Assembly: GCA_002381185.1 (NCBI GenBank)
Contig: DFOA01000036.1
Coordinates: 3,092-67,091 of the forward strand
From: Firmicutes bacterium UBA3553
GTDB lineage: Bacteria; Bacillota; Clostridia; Tissierellales; Sedimentibacteraceae
Length of the DNA stretch: 64,000 nucleotides
Reading direction: 5' to 3'
Shown: positions 42,997 to 51,533 of the stretch, in pieces
How positions within the stretch are numbered: position 1 is the stretch's first letter
How the letters are laid out: each line of letters opens with the position of its first letter
Notes under the pieces: generated by a model
The model's database searches: none
Told to the model about the DNA's origin: nothing
What the model saw: the letters and a program-made list of their open reading frames with translations, nothing else
Made by a program: the position numbers and the translations under genes

Positions 42997-44016
42997 ATGA
43001 AAAAACTTTTTGCTGTCCTTGCTTTTTCAGCTCTGGCAGTATTTCTCTATTTTTTCGTCAATAATTATATTAATGAAAATTTAGAGGCAGTGGACAGAAC
43101 GGATGATACTAAAATTGTAGTAGAAATACCTTCAGGAAGCACAACAGATAATATTGCACAAATATTGTATGAAAATAACTTAATCAAAAATACACTTGCA
43201 TTTAAATACTATGCAGAAAAAACCGAAAACGACATATTGCTGAAAGCGGGAAGCTATGTACTGTCAAAAAATATGGATGTTGATGAAGTGCTTCAAGTGT
43301 TAATAAAGGGAGGATCTTCAGGCAATACTGCTAATATTACAATAATAGAAGGTTTGATATTGGAAGATGCGGCAAAGTCAATTTCAGAACAGCTTGGCTT
43401 AAATTATGACAAACTGTTGGAGGTTATGAATAATGCTTCGATATTTAAGGATGATTTTGAATTTTTAAAAGACAATCCTGATATTCAAAATCTTCAGGGT
43501 TATTTGATGCCGGATACCTACAATGTATATATTAATTCATCTGAAGAGGATATAATAAAAGTATTGCTTTCACAATTTGATGAATTCTACCAAGATGAAA
43601 TAAAACCAAGAATGGAAAAATCCAAATTAAGTTTTGAGGAAGTTATAAATCTTGCAAGCATCGTTGAAAAGGAAGCTTTGCTTGATGAAGAAAGAGATGA
43701 GGTTGCAGCGGTATTTTTAAACCGTTTAGATATTGATATGAAACTTCAGTCATGTGCAACGGTAAATTATGCTCATGGCGAATGGAAGGAAAGACTGACA
43801 TATGAAGACATAGCAATTGATTCACCGTACAACACATACGTTATTGGAGGTCTGCCACCGGCACCTATTAATTCTCCGGGCAGAGTGTCAATAATAGCGG
43901 TCTTAGAGCCTGCAGACGTTGATTATTTATTTTTTGTTGCGAAGGGTGACGGTTCACATTATTTTTCAAAGGACTATGACGAGCATATTAACGCTGCAAA
44001 TGAGTATTTGAGGTAA
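42997..44016 (+). CDS. mltG: endolytic transglycosylase MltG
   Basis: The 339-residue protein has one N-terminal membrane helix (about 4-22), a LysM-like extracellular region (IPSGSTTDNIAQILYENNLI) and the YceG domain with catalytic Glu in ASIVEKEAL. DTYNVYINSS and AINSPGRVSIIAVLEP are family motifs. It cuts nascent glycan strands. The start at 42997 follows GGAGG. It heads the mltG-trmR-trhP group, the Bacillus yrrL-M-N/O order. Confidence 0.93.
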   Translation: MKKLFAVLAFSALAVFLYFFVNNYINENLEAVDRTDDTKIVVEIPSGSTTDNIAQILYENNLIKNTLAFKYYAEKTENDILLKAGSYVLSKNMDVDEVLQVLIKGGSSGNTANITIIEGLILEDAAKSISEQLGLNYDKLLEVMNNASIFKDDFEFLKDNPDIQNLQGYLMPDTYNVYINSSEEDIIKVLLSQFDEFYQDEIKPRMEKSKLSFEEVINLASIVEKEALLDEERDEVAAVFLNRLDIDMKLQSCATVNYAHGEWKERLTYEDIAIDSPYNTYVIGGLPPAPINSPGRVSIIAVLEPADVDYLFFVAKGDGSHYFSKDYDEHINAANEYLR

Positions 44017-44018
44017 AA

Positions 44019-44663
44019 ATGGATAATATAAACAGAGAATATATTGACAGTTATATAAAAAACCTGATTCCTGATGAAAATGAAAAGCTTGAAGTATTCA
44101 GAAAAGAATGTGAAGAAAGAGCGCTGCCCATTATACACAAGGAAGTTGGGCAGCTAATAAAGCTTTTTATTAATCAGGTGAATGCAAAAAGCATTATAGA
44201 AGTCGGAACCAATGTGGGATACTCATCTATTTTTATGAGTCATGTAATGAACAATCAGGGCAAGATTGTAACTATGGAAAGAAGCGAAAAATTCTACCAT
44301 GAGGCTTTAAAAAATATAAAAAGCTTCGGCCTGGAAAAAAATATAGATGTTCACTTCGGTGATGCAGTTGAAATCTTAGACAATATCGGAGGAACATTTG
44401 ACATTGCATTTATTGATGCTGCAAAAAGTTACTACAAGACATTTTTCGATAAATGTTGTCAAAAGATGAAATCAGGCGGAATTATTCTGTCTGATAATGT
44501 GCTCTATCAGGGAATGATTGCAACTGACGACCTGGTGGTCAGAAGAAAGAAAACATTAGTAAGAAATTTGAGAACCTATTTAGAATATATTTCACATGAT
44601 GACAGATATATAACATCCGTATTGCCGCTGGGCGACGGATTAGCAGTTACATTAATTAAATAA
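44019..44663 (+). CDS. trmR: SAM-dependent O-methyltransferase, TrmR/YrrM-like
   Basis: The 214-residue class I methyltransferase (O-MTase family 3) has the SAM loop IIEVGTNVGYSS and FDIAFIDAAKSYY. In Bacillus the gene at this position (YrrM, TrmR) methylates 5-hydroxyuridine at tRNA position 34. Here it lies 2 nt after mltG and directly before a U32 peptidase-like gene of the TrhP type, which makes that hydroxyuridine, so the same role is inferred. Confidence 0.85.
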   Translation: MDNINREYIDSYIKNLIPDENEKLEVFRKECEERALPIIHKEVGQLIKLFINQVNAKSIIEVGTNVGYSSIFMSHVMNNQGKIVTMERSEKFYHEALKNIKSFGLEKNIDVHFGDAVEILDNIGGTFDIAFIDAAKSYYKTFFDKCCQKMKSGGIILSDNVLYQGMIATDDLVVRRKKTLVRNLRTYLEYISHDDRYITSVLPLGDGLAVTLIK

Positions 44664-44673
44664 AGGAGAAAGT

Positions 44674-45897
44674 ATGTTACCAAAATTATTAGCACCTGCA
44701 GGAAACCTGGATAAGTTGATTATGGCAGTTGAATATGGAGCAGATGAAATTTATTTTGCCGGCAAATCGATGGGAATGAGAGCAGGAGGCAAAAATTTTA
44801 CAAATAAGGATTTAGAACAAGGTATTGAATATTGCCATAAACATGGCAGGAAATCAAATATAACAGTTAATATAATGGCTCATAATGATGATTTGAAAGG
44901 TATTGAAGAGTATTTAAAATATCTTGAGAAAATCGGAGCAGACGCTTTAATAGTTGCTGATCCGGGTATTATTGAAATAGTTAAACAGACAATTCCTGAT
45001 ATGAGAATTCATTTATCAACACAGGCAAACACAACTAACTATCATGCAGCAAACTTCTGGTACAAACAAGGTGTTAACCGAATTGTCCTTGCCCGTGAGC
45101 TTTCCTTTAAAGAGATTGAAGAAATAGTTGAAAATTCACCTAAGGATTTGGAATTTGAGGCATTTGTACATGGTGCAATGTGCATATCCTATTCCGGCAG
45201 ATGTTTGTTGTCAAGCTTTATGACAGGAAGATTTTCCAATAAAGGCGACTGTGCGCAGGCGTGCAGATGGAAATATAACCTAGTTGAGGAAAAAAGACCT
45301 GGTGAATATTATCCTATCGAAGAAAATGATGAAGGAACATTTATCATGAATTCAAAGGATATGTGCATGATTGAGCACCTGCAGAAATTCAAGGACCTGG
45401 GTATCAAAGCTTTAAAAATCGAAGGAAGAAACAAAAGTGAATACTATACTGCAATAGCAGTACGTTCATACAGAAATGCACTAGATGAACTGGAAAAATC
45501 TGAAAGTGAAAGAAACACACAGTATTGGAAGGAAGAGCTTGAAAAATCATCTCACAGGGATTTCTCATACGGATTTTTCTTTGGGAATCCGTACAAGGAT
45601 GGACAGCTTTACACATCCAGCAGTTACATCAGGACATATGATGTTGTAGGTATAATAAGATCCTATGACAAAGAGAATAAGACAGCTATTATAGAGCAAA
45701 GAAACAAATTTTCTGAAGGAGATTTGCTGGAATGCTTTGGTCCAAAGGGAAGTCATTTTGAAATTGCTGCAGAAAATATGCAGGATGAAAACGGAAATAA
45801 AATTGATTCCGCTCCTCACGCTCAGCAAATTGTAAGAATGGAAATAGATGAAGAAATTGAACCGAATTTCATACTAAGAAAAAAAGTAGAAGAATAA
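44674..45897 (+). CDS. trhP: U32 family protein TrhP, tRNA 5-hydroxyuridine synthesis
   Basis: The 407-residue protein is labelled peptidase U32 by homology; members are now known to hydroxylate tRNA uridine-34 with prephenate. LLAPAGNLDKLIMAVEYGADEIYFAG opens the protein, and conserved cysteines are seen in HGAMCISYSGRC and GDCAQACRW. Bacillus has two consecutive genes (yrrN, yrrO); only one is present here. GGAG precedes the ATG. Confidence 0.88.
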   Translation: MLPKLLAPAGNLDKLIMAVEYGADEIYFAGKSMGMRAGGKNFTNKDLEQGIEYCHKHGRKSNITVNIMAHNDDLKGIEEYLKYLEKIGADALIVADPGIIEIVKQTIPDMRIHLSTQANTTNYHAANFWYKQGVNRIVLARELSFKEIEEIVENSPKDLEFEAFVHGAMCISYSGRCLLSSFMTGRFSNKGDCAQACRWKYNLVEEKRPGEYYPIEENDEGTFIMNSKDMCMIEHLQKFKDLGIKALKIEGRNKSEYYTAIAVRSYRNALDELEKSESERNTQYWKEELEKSSHRDFSYGFFFGNPYKDGQLYTSSSYIRTYDVVGIIRSYDKENKTAIIEQRNKFSEGDLLECFGPKGSHFEIAAENMQDENGNKIDSAPHAQQIVRMEIDEEIEPNFILRKKVEE

Positions 45898-45935
45898 AGG
45901 ACAGCGGGGAAAGAACCGTCCCCGCTGTCCTTTTA
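45898..45935. terminator. bidirectional terminator between trhP and sigK
   Basis: AAGGACAGCGGGGA and TCCCCGCTGTCCTTTT form a 14-bp perfect stem. Its AACCGTCCCC core resembles repeats at 1-20 and near 56290. Confidence 0.9.
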
Positions 45936-45939
45936 TGTA

Positions 45940-46641
45940 TTAACTCCCAACATTAGATATAAGAGCATCATAAAGTTTTTTTAAAGCTTTTTTCTCAATT
46001 CTAGATACATATGAACGGGAAATACCCAGAAGCTTGGCAATTTCTCTCTGCGTTTTATGTTCGTTGTTTCTTATGCCGTAACGCATTTCAATAATAGTTT
46101 TTTCCCTTTTTTGCAGGGTCTTGTCGAGAATTTCGTCAAGAGCCTTAATTTTCTCTTCTTTATCAAGTCTTCCTACAATTTCTTCCCCCTCGTATTTTAT
46201 AATATCAATAAGATAAATATTATTACCTTCCTTGTCAGTTCCCAAAGGCCCTTGAAGGGAAATTTCCTTTTTAAGTTTTTTATCGCTTCTTATTGTCATT
46301 AGTACTTCGTTGTCAATACACTTGGCTGCATAGGTTGCAAGACGTATACCTTTGCTGTTGTCAAATGTGGATACAGCCTTTATTAAGCCTATGGTTCCTA
46401 TAGAAATTAAGTCCTCCTGATCAATTCCCACAGTCTTATATTTTTTAATTACATGGGCTACAAGTCTGAGATTTCTTTCTATAAGAGTGTTCCTTGCTTC
46501 CAAATCGCCTTCTTTTGATTTTTGAATCAGCTCAGCTTCCTCTTCTTTGCCCAAAGGCTGTGGAAACGAACTTCCATTTGTTATATAACCAAAAATAAAA
46601 ATAGACAATGGAAATAAAAGCTGCAATACATTTTCTATCAA
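45940..46641 (-). CDS. sigK: sporulation sigma factor SigK precursor
   Basis: The 233-residue sigma-70 protein starts with a hydrophobic pro-sequence (about 1-20) before SFPQPLGKEEEAEL, as in pro-sigma-K. Region 2 is DLISIGTIGLIKAVSTFD and region 4 REIAKLLGISRSYVSRIEKKALKKL. SigK drives late mother-cell genes after proteolysis. The gene is continuous; no skin-like element interrupts it. A TTG start at 46641 is preferred because GGGGGTGG lies just before it; the ATG at 46665 lacks a site. Confidence 0.92.
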   Translation of the reverse strand: MIENVLQLLFPLSIFIFGYITNGSSFPQPLGKEEEAELIQKSKEGDLEARNTLIERNLRLVAHVIKKYKTVGIDQEDLISIGTIGLIKAVSTFDNSKGIRLATYAAKCIDNEVLMTIRSDKKLKKEISLQGPLGTDKEGNNIYLIDIIKYEGEEIVGRLDKEEKIKALDEILDKTLQKREKTIIEMRYGIRNNEHKTQREIAKLLGISRSYVSRIEKKALKKLYDALISNVGS

Positions 46642-46804
46642 AAAACCACCCCCAGAGTTATACATTATATGCAGCATAAGTGAAAAAACTGTATGTACAC
46701 TTTATTAAATAATTAATTATTAGGAAATATTAAATTATTTTTTTGGAAATATATAAAAAGTGATAAAATTCGACTCGTAATTAGATATTTACATAAATAA
46801 TAAA

Positions 46805-46842
46805 TATGTAATATTCAAATGTGCACATTTGAATATTACATA
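46805..46842. repeat. perfect 38-bp palindrome
   Basis: A 19-bp arm beginning TATGTAATATTCAAATGTG directly abuts its exact reverse complement. It sits between the sigK region and the 3' end of the Met/Pro-rich gene. It could terminate that gene, though no strong T-run follows. Confidence 0.85.
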
Positions 46843-46854
46843 TAATTAATTCAT

Positions 46855-47469
46855 TTATCTTGTTGTTCTGTTTCGAGAAGTATCATTGGAATTGTTGGTG
46901 TTATTGTTTGTGCTATTGTTCATGTTGTTCATATTACAATTCATACGTCTCATCATTTCCATAAGCTGTTCACATGTCATCTGCGGCATTCCAGGCATTG
47001 ATGATGTGCCATTTTGAGGCGCTGTGGGTGTTTGAGTTCCTGGAGTTTGAGGTGTAGTCGGCGCAGTTGGTCCAGTCGGCGTAGTCGGCATTGTCGGCAT
47101 CGTCGGCATACCGGGCATACTAGGCATGCTCGGCATTCCAGGCATACTTGGGAATCCGGGAATTCCTGGATAAATATTACCGTCTTCCGGCATTAAAGGC
47201 ATAGTGCCATTACCGGGCATGCTTGGCAATGCAGGCATATCCCCGTTAGGCATAAACGGCATTTCCGTTTCAGGAATGAACGGCATTTCATTCATCATAT
47301 TATCAGGCACCGGCATATTAGGCATATTAGGCATGTTAGGCATAGTTCTTGCCATGTATGCTTCAGGATATCCATATGACATCATGCCCGGAAAATAACC
47401 TTGATTGCAGTTAAAGGGCATTGAATCATAATGAGGCATACTATTTCTATAATAATTTTGGTAACTCAT
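46855..47469 (-). CDS. Met/Pro-rich low-complexity protein, coat-like
   Basis: The 204-residue protein starts MSYQNYYRNSMPHYDSMPF and is mostly MPN, MPS, MPG, MPT and TPT repeats (about residues 40-150), then an MTCEQLMEMMRRMNC helix and an Asn/Thr tail. I do not recognise a named family. The bias in Met, Pro, Tyr and Asn, and its place directly upstream of sigK on the same strand, are like spore-coat proteins; this is inference. GGAGG is 5 nt before the ATG at 47469. Confidence 0.7.
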   Translation of the reverse strand: MSYQNYYRNSMPHYDSMPFNCNQGYFPGMMSYGYPEAYMARTMPNMPNMPNMPVPDNMMNEMPFIPETEMPFMPNGDMPALPSMPGNGTMPLMPEDGNIYPGIPGFPSMPGMPSMPSMPGMPTMPTMPTTPTGPTAPTTPQTPGTQTPTAPQNGTSSMPGMPQMTCEQLMEMMRRMNCNMNNMNNSTNNNTNNSNDTSRNRTTR

Positions 47470-47611
47470 ATAATCCTCCAATTCTTTTTTGTAGAGATTT
47501 CTTATAATTAATATACGTAAGAAGCTTACATTCGGTGAATTAATTTATTAATTCTTTCTTTACTAATTTAATAACTTCATTTACAATATATTTACTACCG
47601 ATAGGAGATTA

Positions 47612-48460
47612 ATGATGTATTTTACAAATTTACACACGCATACTGTTTATTGTGACGGTAAATGCACAACAGAAGAAATGATACAAGCGGCAATTAAATG
47701 TAAATTTCAATCTATAGGAATATCAACCCATGGTCCCGTTCCTTTTTTTACAGATTGGAATATTCAGGAATGCAATATAGAAAGATATATCGAAGAAGTA
47801 ACTTTACTGAAAGAAAAATATATGGATGAAATAGACGTTTTTTTAGGTATGGAGCTTGATTACATACCAGGAGTCGGATTTGATGAGCGTATACGGTCTA
47901 TAATGGGAAGATTGGACTATTACATAGGCTCTGTGCATTTTATGGGCAAGCTTAACAGAGAAGGAAGGATGTGGACTATTGATTATACTATTGAAGAACT
48001 TATTTTGGGAATAAAAGAAAACTTCCATGGAAATGTAAGGCTGGCGGTTGAAGCTTACTACAATCTGATATCGGAAATGGCAGAAAGGTATCAGCCACCT
48101 GTAATAGGGCACATTGATCTGATTAAAAAACTAAATAAAAACAATTTGCTGTTTGATGAAAATGAAAATTGGTATATAATAGCTATAGAAAAATGTCTAG
48201 ATACGATTAAAAATACGAAATCCATAATTGAAATCAACACAGGAGGCATATCAAGAAACTACACCTTAGAACAATATCCATCAACGTTTATTTTAAAGAT
48301 GATTAAGGAAAAAGAGATTCCGGTTATGATAAACTCAGATGCACATACTGCAGAAGGAATTAACTGCAAGTTTGAAGAAATGCATGATCTTGTCAAAGTT
48401 CTGGGATTTGGCAGATTAGAGTTATTAACAAAAGAAGGCTGGTCAGCACAAGAAATATAA
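47612..48460 (+). CDS. hisJ: PHP-domain histidinol-phosphatase-like protein
   Basis: The 282-residue PHP metal hydrolase has NLHTHTVYCDGK, GISTHGP, GMELDYI, GSVHF and VIGHIDLIKK with the metal-binding His and Asp residues. HisJ dephosphorylates histidinol phosphate. No other his gene is adjacent, so a different phosphoester is possible. ATGs at 47612 and 47615 are both acceptable after AGGAG. Confidence 0.82.
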   Translation: MMYFTNLHTHTVYCDGKCTTEEMIQAAIKCKFQSIGISTHGPVPFFTDWNIQECNIERYIEEVTLLKEKYMDEIDVFLGMELDYIPGVGFDERIRSIMGRLDYYIGSVHFMGKLNREGRMWTIDYTIEELILGIKENFHGNVRLAVEAYYNLISEMAERYQPPVIGHIDLIKKLNKNNLLFDENENWYIIAIEKCLDTIKNTKSIIEINTGGISRNYTLEQYPSTFILKMIKEKEIPVMINSDAHTAEGINCKFEEMHDLVKVLGFGRLELLTKEGWSAQEI

Positions 48461-48514
48461 AGCTATGAAAAGAATATAATTGTATGCTATAATATTAATA
48501 ACACAGAGACTATA

Positions 48515-48585
48515 ATACGATAATTAACAACAGGTAAGCAATCGTGAGAAGAGGGAGTTAAATTGCCTGCTGATTGCCGAACAAT
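48515..48585. repeat. intergenic palindromic segment before the PTS genes
   Basis: CAGG and GCAATC on the left face CCTG and GATTGC on the right in crossed order, flanked by ATAATTAACAA and CAATTGTTAT. It resembles the other GCAATC/GATTGC intergenic palindromes. A weak -10 (TATAAT) lies upstream near 48489. Confidence 0.45.
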
Positions 48586-48609
48586 TGTTATAACAAAGGA
48601 GTTGAAGTT

Positions 48610-49008
48610 ATGATAAATATTTTGCTTGTAACACACGGTAATTTTGGAAAGGAATTATTAAAAAGTTCAGAATTAATTATAGGATCAATTGAAAATGCAG
48701 AGAGCATTTCGTTTCAACAAGGTGACAGCTTCGAATCTCTTTTACGCAAGGTTGAAGAGGCTGTCGGAAGACTTACAAAAAGTGATTTAATAGTTTTTAC
48801 CGACATGTATGGGGGAAGTCCATTTAATGCAGTTTCCAGAACAATGAAAAACAATAACTTTTATCATATAACGGGTATAAATTTTCCTTTGTTTATAGAC
48901 ATAGCTGTGAACAGGGATACATACAGCTTAGAAGAAATAGCTGAGAAAATAATTAAAAACGGAAAGAAAAGCATAGTCTTTGTCAATGAGAAATTCTTGA
49001 CAGACTAA
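48610..49008 (+). CDS. PTS mannose-family EIIA component
   Basis: The 132-residue protein has the ManX-type fold start INILLVTHGNFGKELLKSSE with the phosphorylated His at residue 9, and TDMYGGSPFNA. It receives phosphate from HPr. GGAG lies 8 nt before the ATG. It is followed at 10 nt by EIIB, then the fused IIC-IID. No metabolic genes flank it, so the sugar cannot be inferred. Confidence 0.9.
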   Translation: MINILLVTHGNFGKELLKSSELIIGSIENAESISFQQGDSFESLLRKVEEAVGRLTKSDLIVFTDMYGGSPFNAVSRTMKNNNFYHITGINFPLFIDIAVNRDTYSLEEIAEKIIKNGKKSIVFVNEKFLTD

Positions 49009-49018
49009 CGGAGGAAGA

Positions 49019-49480
49019 ATGAAAAATATAGTATTAACCAGGATTGATGACAGGCTCATGCACGGTCAGATTATTGTTTCCTGGATACCTTATCTCAAGG
49101 CAGATGAAGTAGTCATCATTGATGATGAATATGCAAGCGATGAATTTATGACTTTATTAATAAAAAATGCTGCACCTGATAATATTAAAGTACATGTATT
49201 TGCGTGCAGCAATGCGGCAGACTATTTAAATGAAGATGATGCAGGTTCAAGAATACTTATTCTTTTAAAAAATATTGAATATATAAAAAAATTGCTTGAA
49301 TCAAATGTTAAATTAAATAAAATTAATTTAGGAAACCTGGGAAGCAGCCCCGAAAGAAAAAAATACTATAATTCTGTTCATTTAAGTCATGATGAATTTA
49401 AATTATTAAAAGAAATTTCAAAACAAACAGAAATTGAAATAAAGATGCTTCCCGGCGATAAGAGCTTGATGCTGGATTAG
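49019..49480 (+). CDS. PTS mannose-family EIIB component
   Basis: The 153-residue protein opens VLTRIDDRLMHGQIIVSW with the phosphorylated His at residue 15, as in ManXAB and LevE. It transfers phosphate from IIA to the incoming sugar. Confidence 0.92.
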   Translation: MKNIVLTRIDDRLMHGQIIVSWIPYLKADEVVIIDDEYASDEFMTLLIKNAAPDNIKVHVFACSNAADYLNEDDAGSRILILLKNIEYIKKLLESNVKLNKINLGNLGSSPERKKYYNSVHLSHDEFKLLKEISKQTEIEIKMLPGDKSLMLD

Positions 49481-49487
49481 GGAAAAT

Positions 49488-50930
49488 ATGGATATTACAG
49501 ATTATTTTTTATTAAGCATTTTATATTTTTGGGCAAGCAGTACTGCCCTTTCTTTTGGTGTGGGTTACTATACGGTGTACAGACCTGTACTTGCAGGATA
49601 TTTAACCGGATTGATACTGGGCGAACCATATGTTGGCATGACAGCGGGAGCTGTGGTTAATATAATATACATAGATTTTGTTTCTACGGGAGGATCTCTT
49701 AAGGGGGATCAATGCCTGACGGCAATAATTGCAGCCCTTGCGGCCGTTTTGTTCAAGCTGTCACCAGTGGAAGCATCAGCTGCTGCATATCCTTTCGGAT
49801 TTTTTGGGATACTGATTTGGAAGTACAGACTAAAAATTAACTCGGTATTTGTCAAAATGTACGAAAATAAATTTAAAGTAGGAAATAATCCTGACATAGG
49901 CATCTATGACGGATTGTTTCCCCAGATTCTTTTATATGTTATGAGTACGGCAGTCATACTAGCGGCTGTATTTGTGATGATTTTATTTAAGGAATTTATA
50001 TTTAATATTAAAAATGCATTATTTTTGGCAGGTCTTTTTTTAGTTTTATCTTCAACGTGGACTATACTTTATAAAATCGGCAGTAAAAAGAGTATTTTGA
50101 TTTTTGCTGCTGCAATTTTAATTACATTTCTGACCAACCCAAACTCATATATTGTTTTTTTAATTGTTGCAGGAATTATTTTAATGCTGGCAAATAAAAG
50201 GTTGCTGTCGGATAATAAAAAAATTAAAGCTTACGGTATAATAAATAAAAAAGATTTAATCTATTCATGGTTTGTGTGGATGAACTTTTCTCATTCTTGT
50301 TACAGTTACGATAGGCTTCAGGGAATGGCATTTGCACACAGCATGAAAAATATTTTTAAAAAATTGTATACAAGCAATGGTGAAATTGCAGAAGCCATCC
50401 ACAGACACAGCGAGGGTTTCAATACTGAGCCCAATATGGGAACTCCTATACACGGATATATTATTTCCTTGGAGGAGCTTAAATCAAAAAACAATAATGA
50501 AGACAATATTATGTTTATAAAAAAAGGAATGATGGGCATAGCCGCTGGACTTGGAGATTCATACACTCAGGTTGTATTAACTCCCATTTTTATTTCAATG
50601 TCCATAATGCTTTGCCTGGACAATAAATTTACTGTGTCTTTAGTACCCATAATAATTCTTGCGTTAACCATATTGAATATTTCCTACACAGGTTTTATGA
50701 AAGGATATTATGAAGGCAGAGAAAGCCTTATAGAAAGAATTAATATTGTTAAAAGCAGCAGGATAAAAACATATTTCCCGTATATATTTGCAGGAATATT
50801 GGGCGTATCATTAGGCAAACTATTAATATTAATATCCGTAGATGTATCAAAAAATTTGACAATCTATGCAGCAGTTGGTATAATTTCAATTGTTTATACC
50901 ATGGTAAAGGTTAAAAGGAGCTTAAAATAA
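49488..50930 (+). CDS. fused PTS mannose-family EIIC-EIID permease
   Basis: The 480-residue protein joins two normally separate subunits. Residues 1-240 are IIC, with several membrane spans and VGMTAGAVVNIIYIDFVSTGG. From about 255 it is IID, with WFVWMNFSHSCYSYDRLQGMAFAHSM, FNTEPNMGTPIHG and KKGMMGIAAGLGDSYTQ. No stop or frameshift occurs at the junction. ATG at 49488, with only a GGGAAAA site. Confidence 0.9.
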   Translation: MDITDYFLLSILYFWASSTALSFGVGYYTVYRPVLAGYLTGLILGEPYVGMTAGAVVNIIYIDFVSTGGSLKGDQCLTAIIAALAAVLFKLSPVEASAAAYPFGFFGILIWKYRLKINSVFVKMYENKFKVGNNPDIGIYDGLFPQILLYVMSTAVILAAVFVMILFKEFIFNIKNALFLAGLFLVLSSTWTILYKIGSKKSILIFAAAILITFLTNPNSYIVFLIVAGIILMLANKRLLSDNKKIKAYGIINKKDLIYSWFVWMNFSHSCYSYDRLQGMAFAHSMKNIFKKLYTSNGEIAEAIHRHSEGFNTEPNMGTPIHGYIISLEELKSKNNNEDNIMFIKKGMMGIAAGLGDSYTQVVLTPIFISMSIMLCLDNKFTVSLVPIIILALTILNISYTGFMKGYYEGRESLIERINIVKSSRIKTYFPYIFAGILGVSLGKLLILISVDVSKNLTIYAAVGIISIVYTMVKVKRSLK

Positions 50931-51530
50931 ATGAAAAGGGTTGGAATTATGGGAGGCACCTTTGATCCCATCCATTTAGGACACTTGGTTGTTGCCAACG
51001 AAGCTTTAAATATTTATAAATTAGATGAAATAATTTTTGTTCCTGCGGGCAATCCTCCGCATAAAATAGGAATAATAGCTGACTGCAATGACAGATATCT
51101 GATGACTGTTTTAGCTACAATGTCCAATGATAAATTTATTGTATCCGATATAGAAATCAGGAAAACTGACAAAAGTTATTCGTTAGACACATTAAAAGAA
51201 TTACACAGAATATATTCCGACACAGAATTTTACTTTATAACAGGAACCGATGCGGTTACAGACCTGCCTAACTGGCATGAACCCAGAGAGCTTTTGAAGC
51301 TATGCAAGTTTATAGCAGTATCAAGGCCTGGAATGGATAAAGAAAGTGTTGAGTTGAAAATCGAAGAAATAAGGAAAGATTTAAACGGATATATAGATCT
51401 TCTTCAGATTCCAATGCTTCAGATTTCTTCGACTGAAATAAGAGAAAGATTTAAAAAGGGTATATCCGCAAAATATTTGCTGCCGGAATCTGTGGAGCAA
51501 TATATAACTAAAAACAATTTGTACAGGTGA
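50931..51530 (+). CDS. nadD: nicotinate-nucleotide adenylyltransferase
   Basis: The 199-residue NadD has the nucleotidyltransferase motif GGTFDPIHLGHLVVANEA and ISSTEIRERF. It makes NaAD. It starts directly after the PTS stop and is followed 3 nt later by the yqeK-rsfS frame, the common Bacillota order. Confidence 0.96.
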   Translation: MKRVGIMGGTFDPIHLGHLVVANEALNIYKLDEIIFVPAGNPPHKIGIIADCNDRYLMTVLATMSNDKFIVSDIEIRKTDKSYSLDTLKELHRIYSDTEFYFITGTDAVTDLPNWHEPRELLKLCKFIAVSRPGMDKESVELKIEEIRKDLNGYIDLLQIPMLQISSTEIRERFKKGISAKYLLPESVEQYITKNNLYR

Positions 51531-51533
51531 AAT

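Noticed and set aside
45940..46641. Skin-like element interrupting sigK
   Set aside because: The reading frame from pro-sequence to region 4 is continuous.
47014..47398. Arg/His/Ser-rich and Gly/Met-rich frames on the plus strand
   Set aside because: They are antisense shadows of the Met/Pro-repeat gene; repeats keep several frames open.
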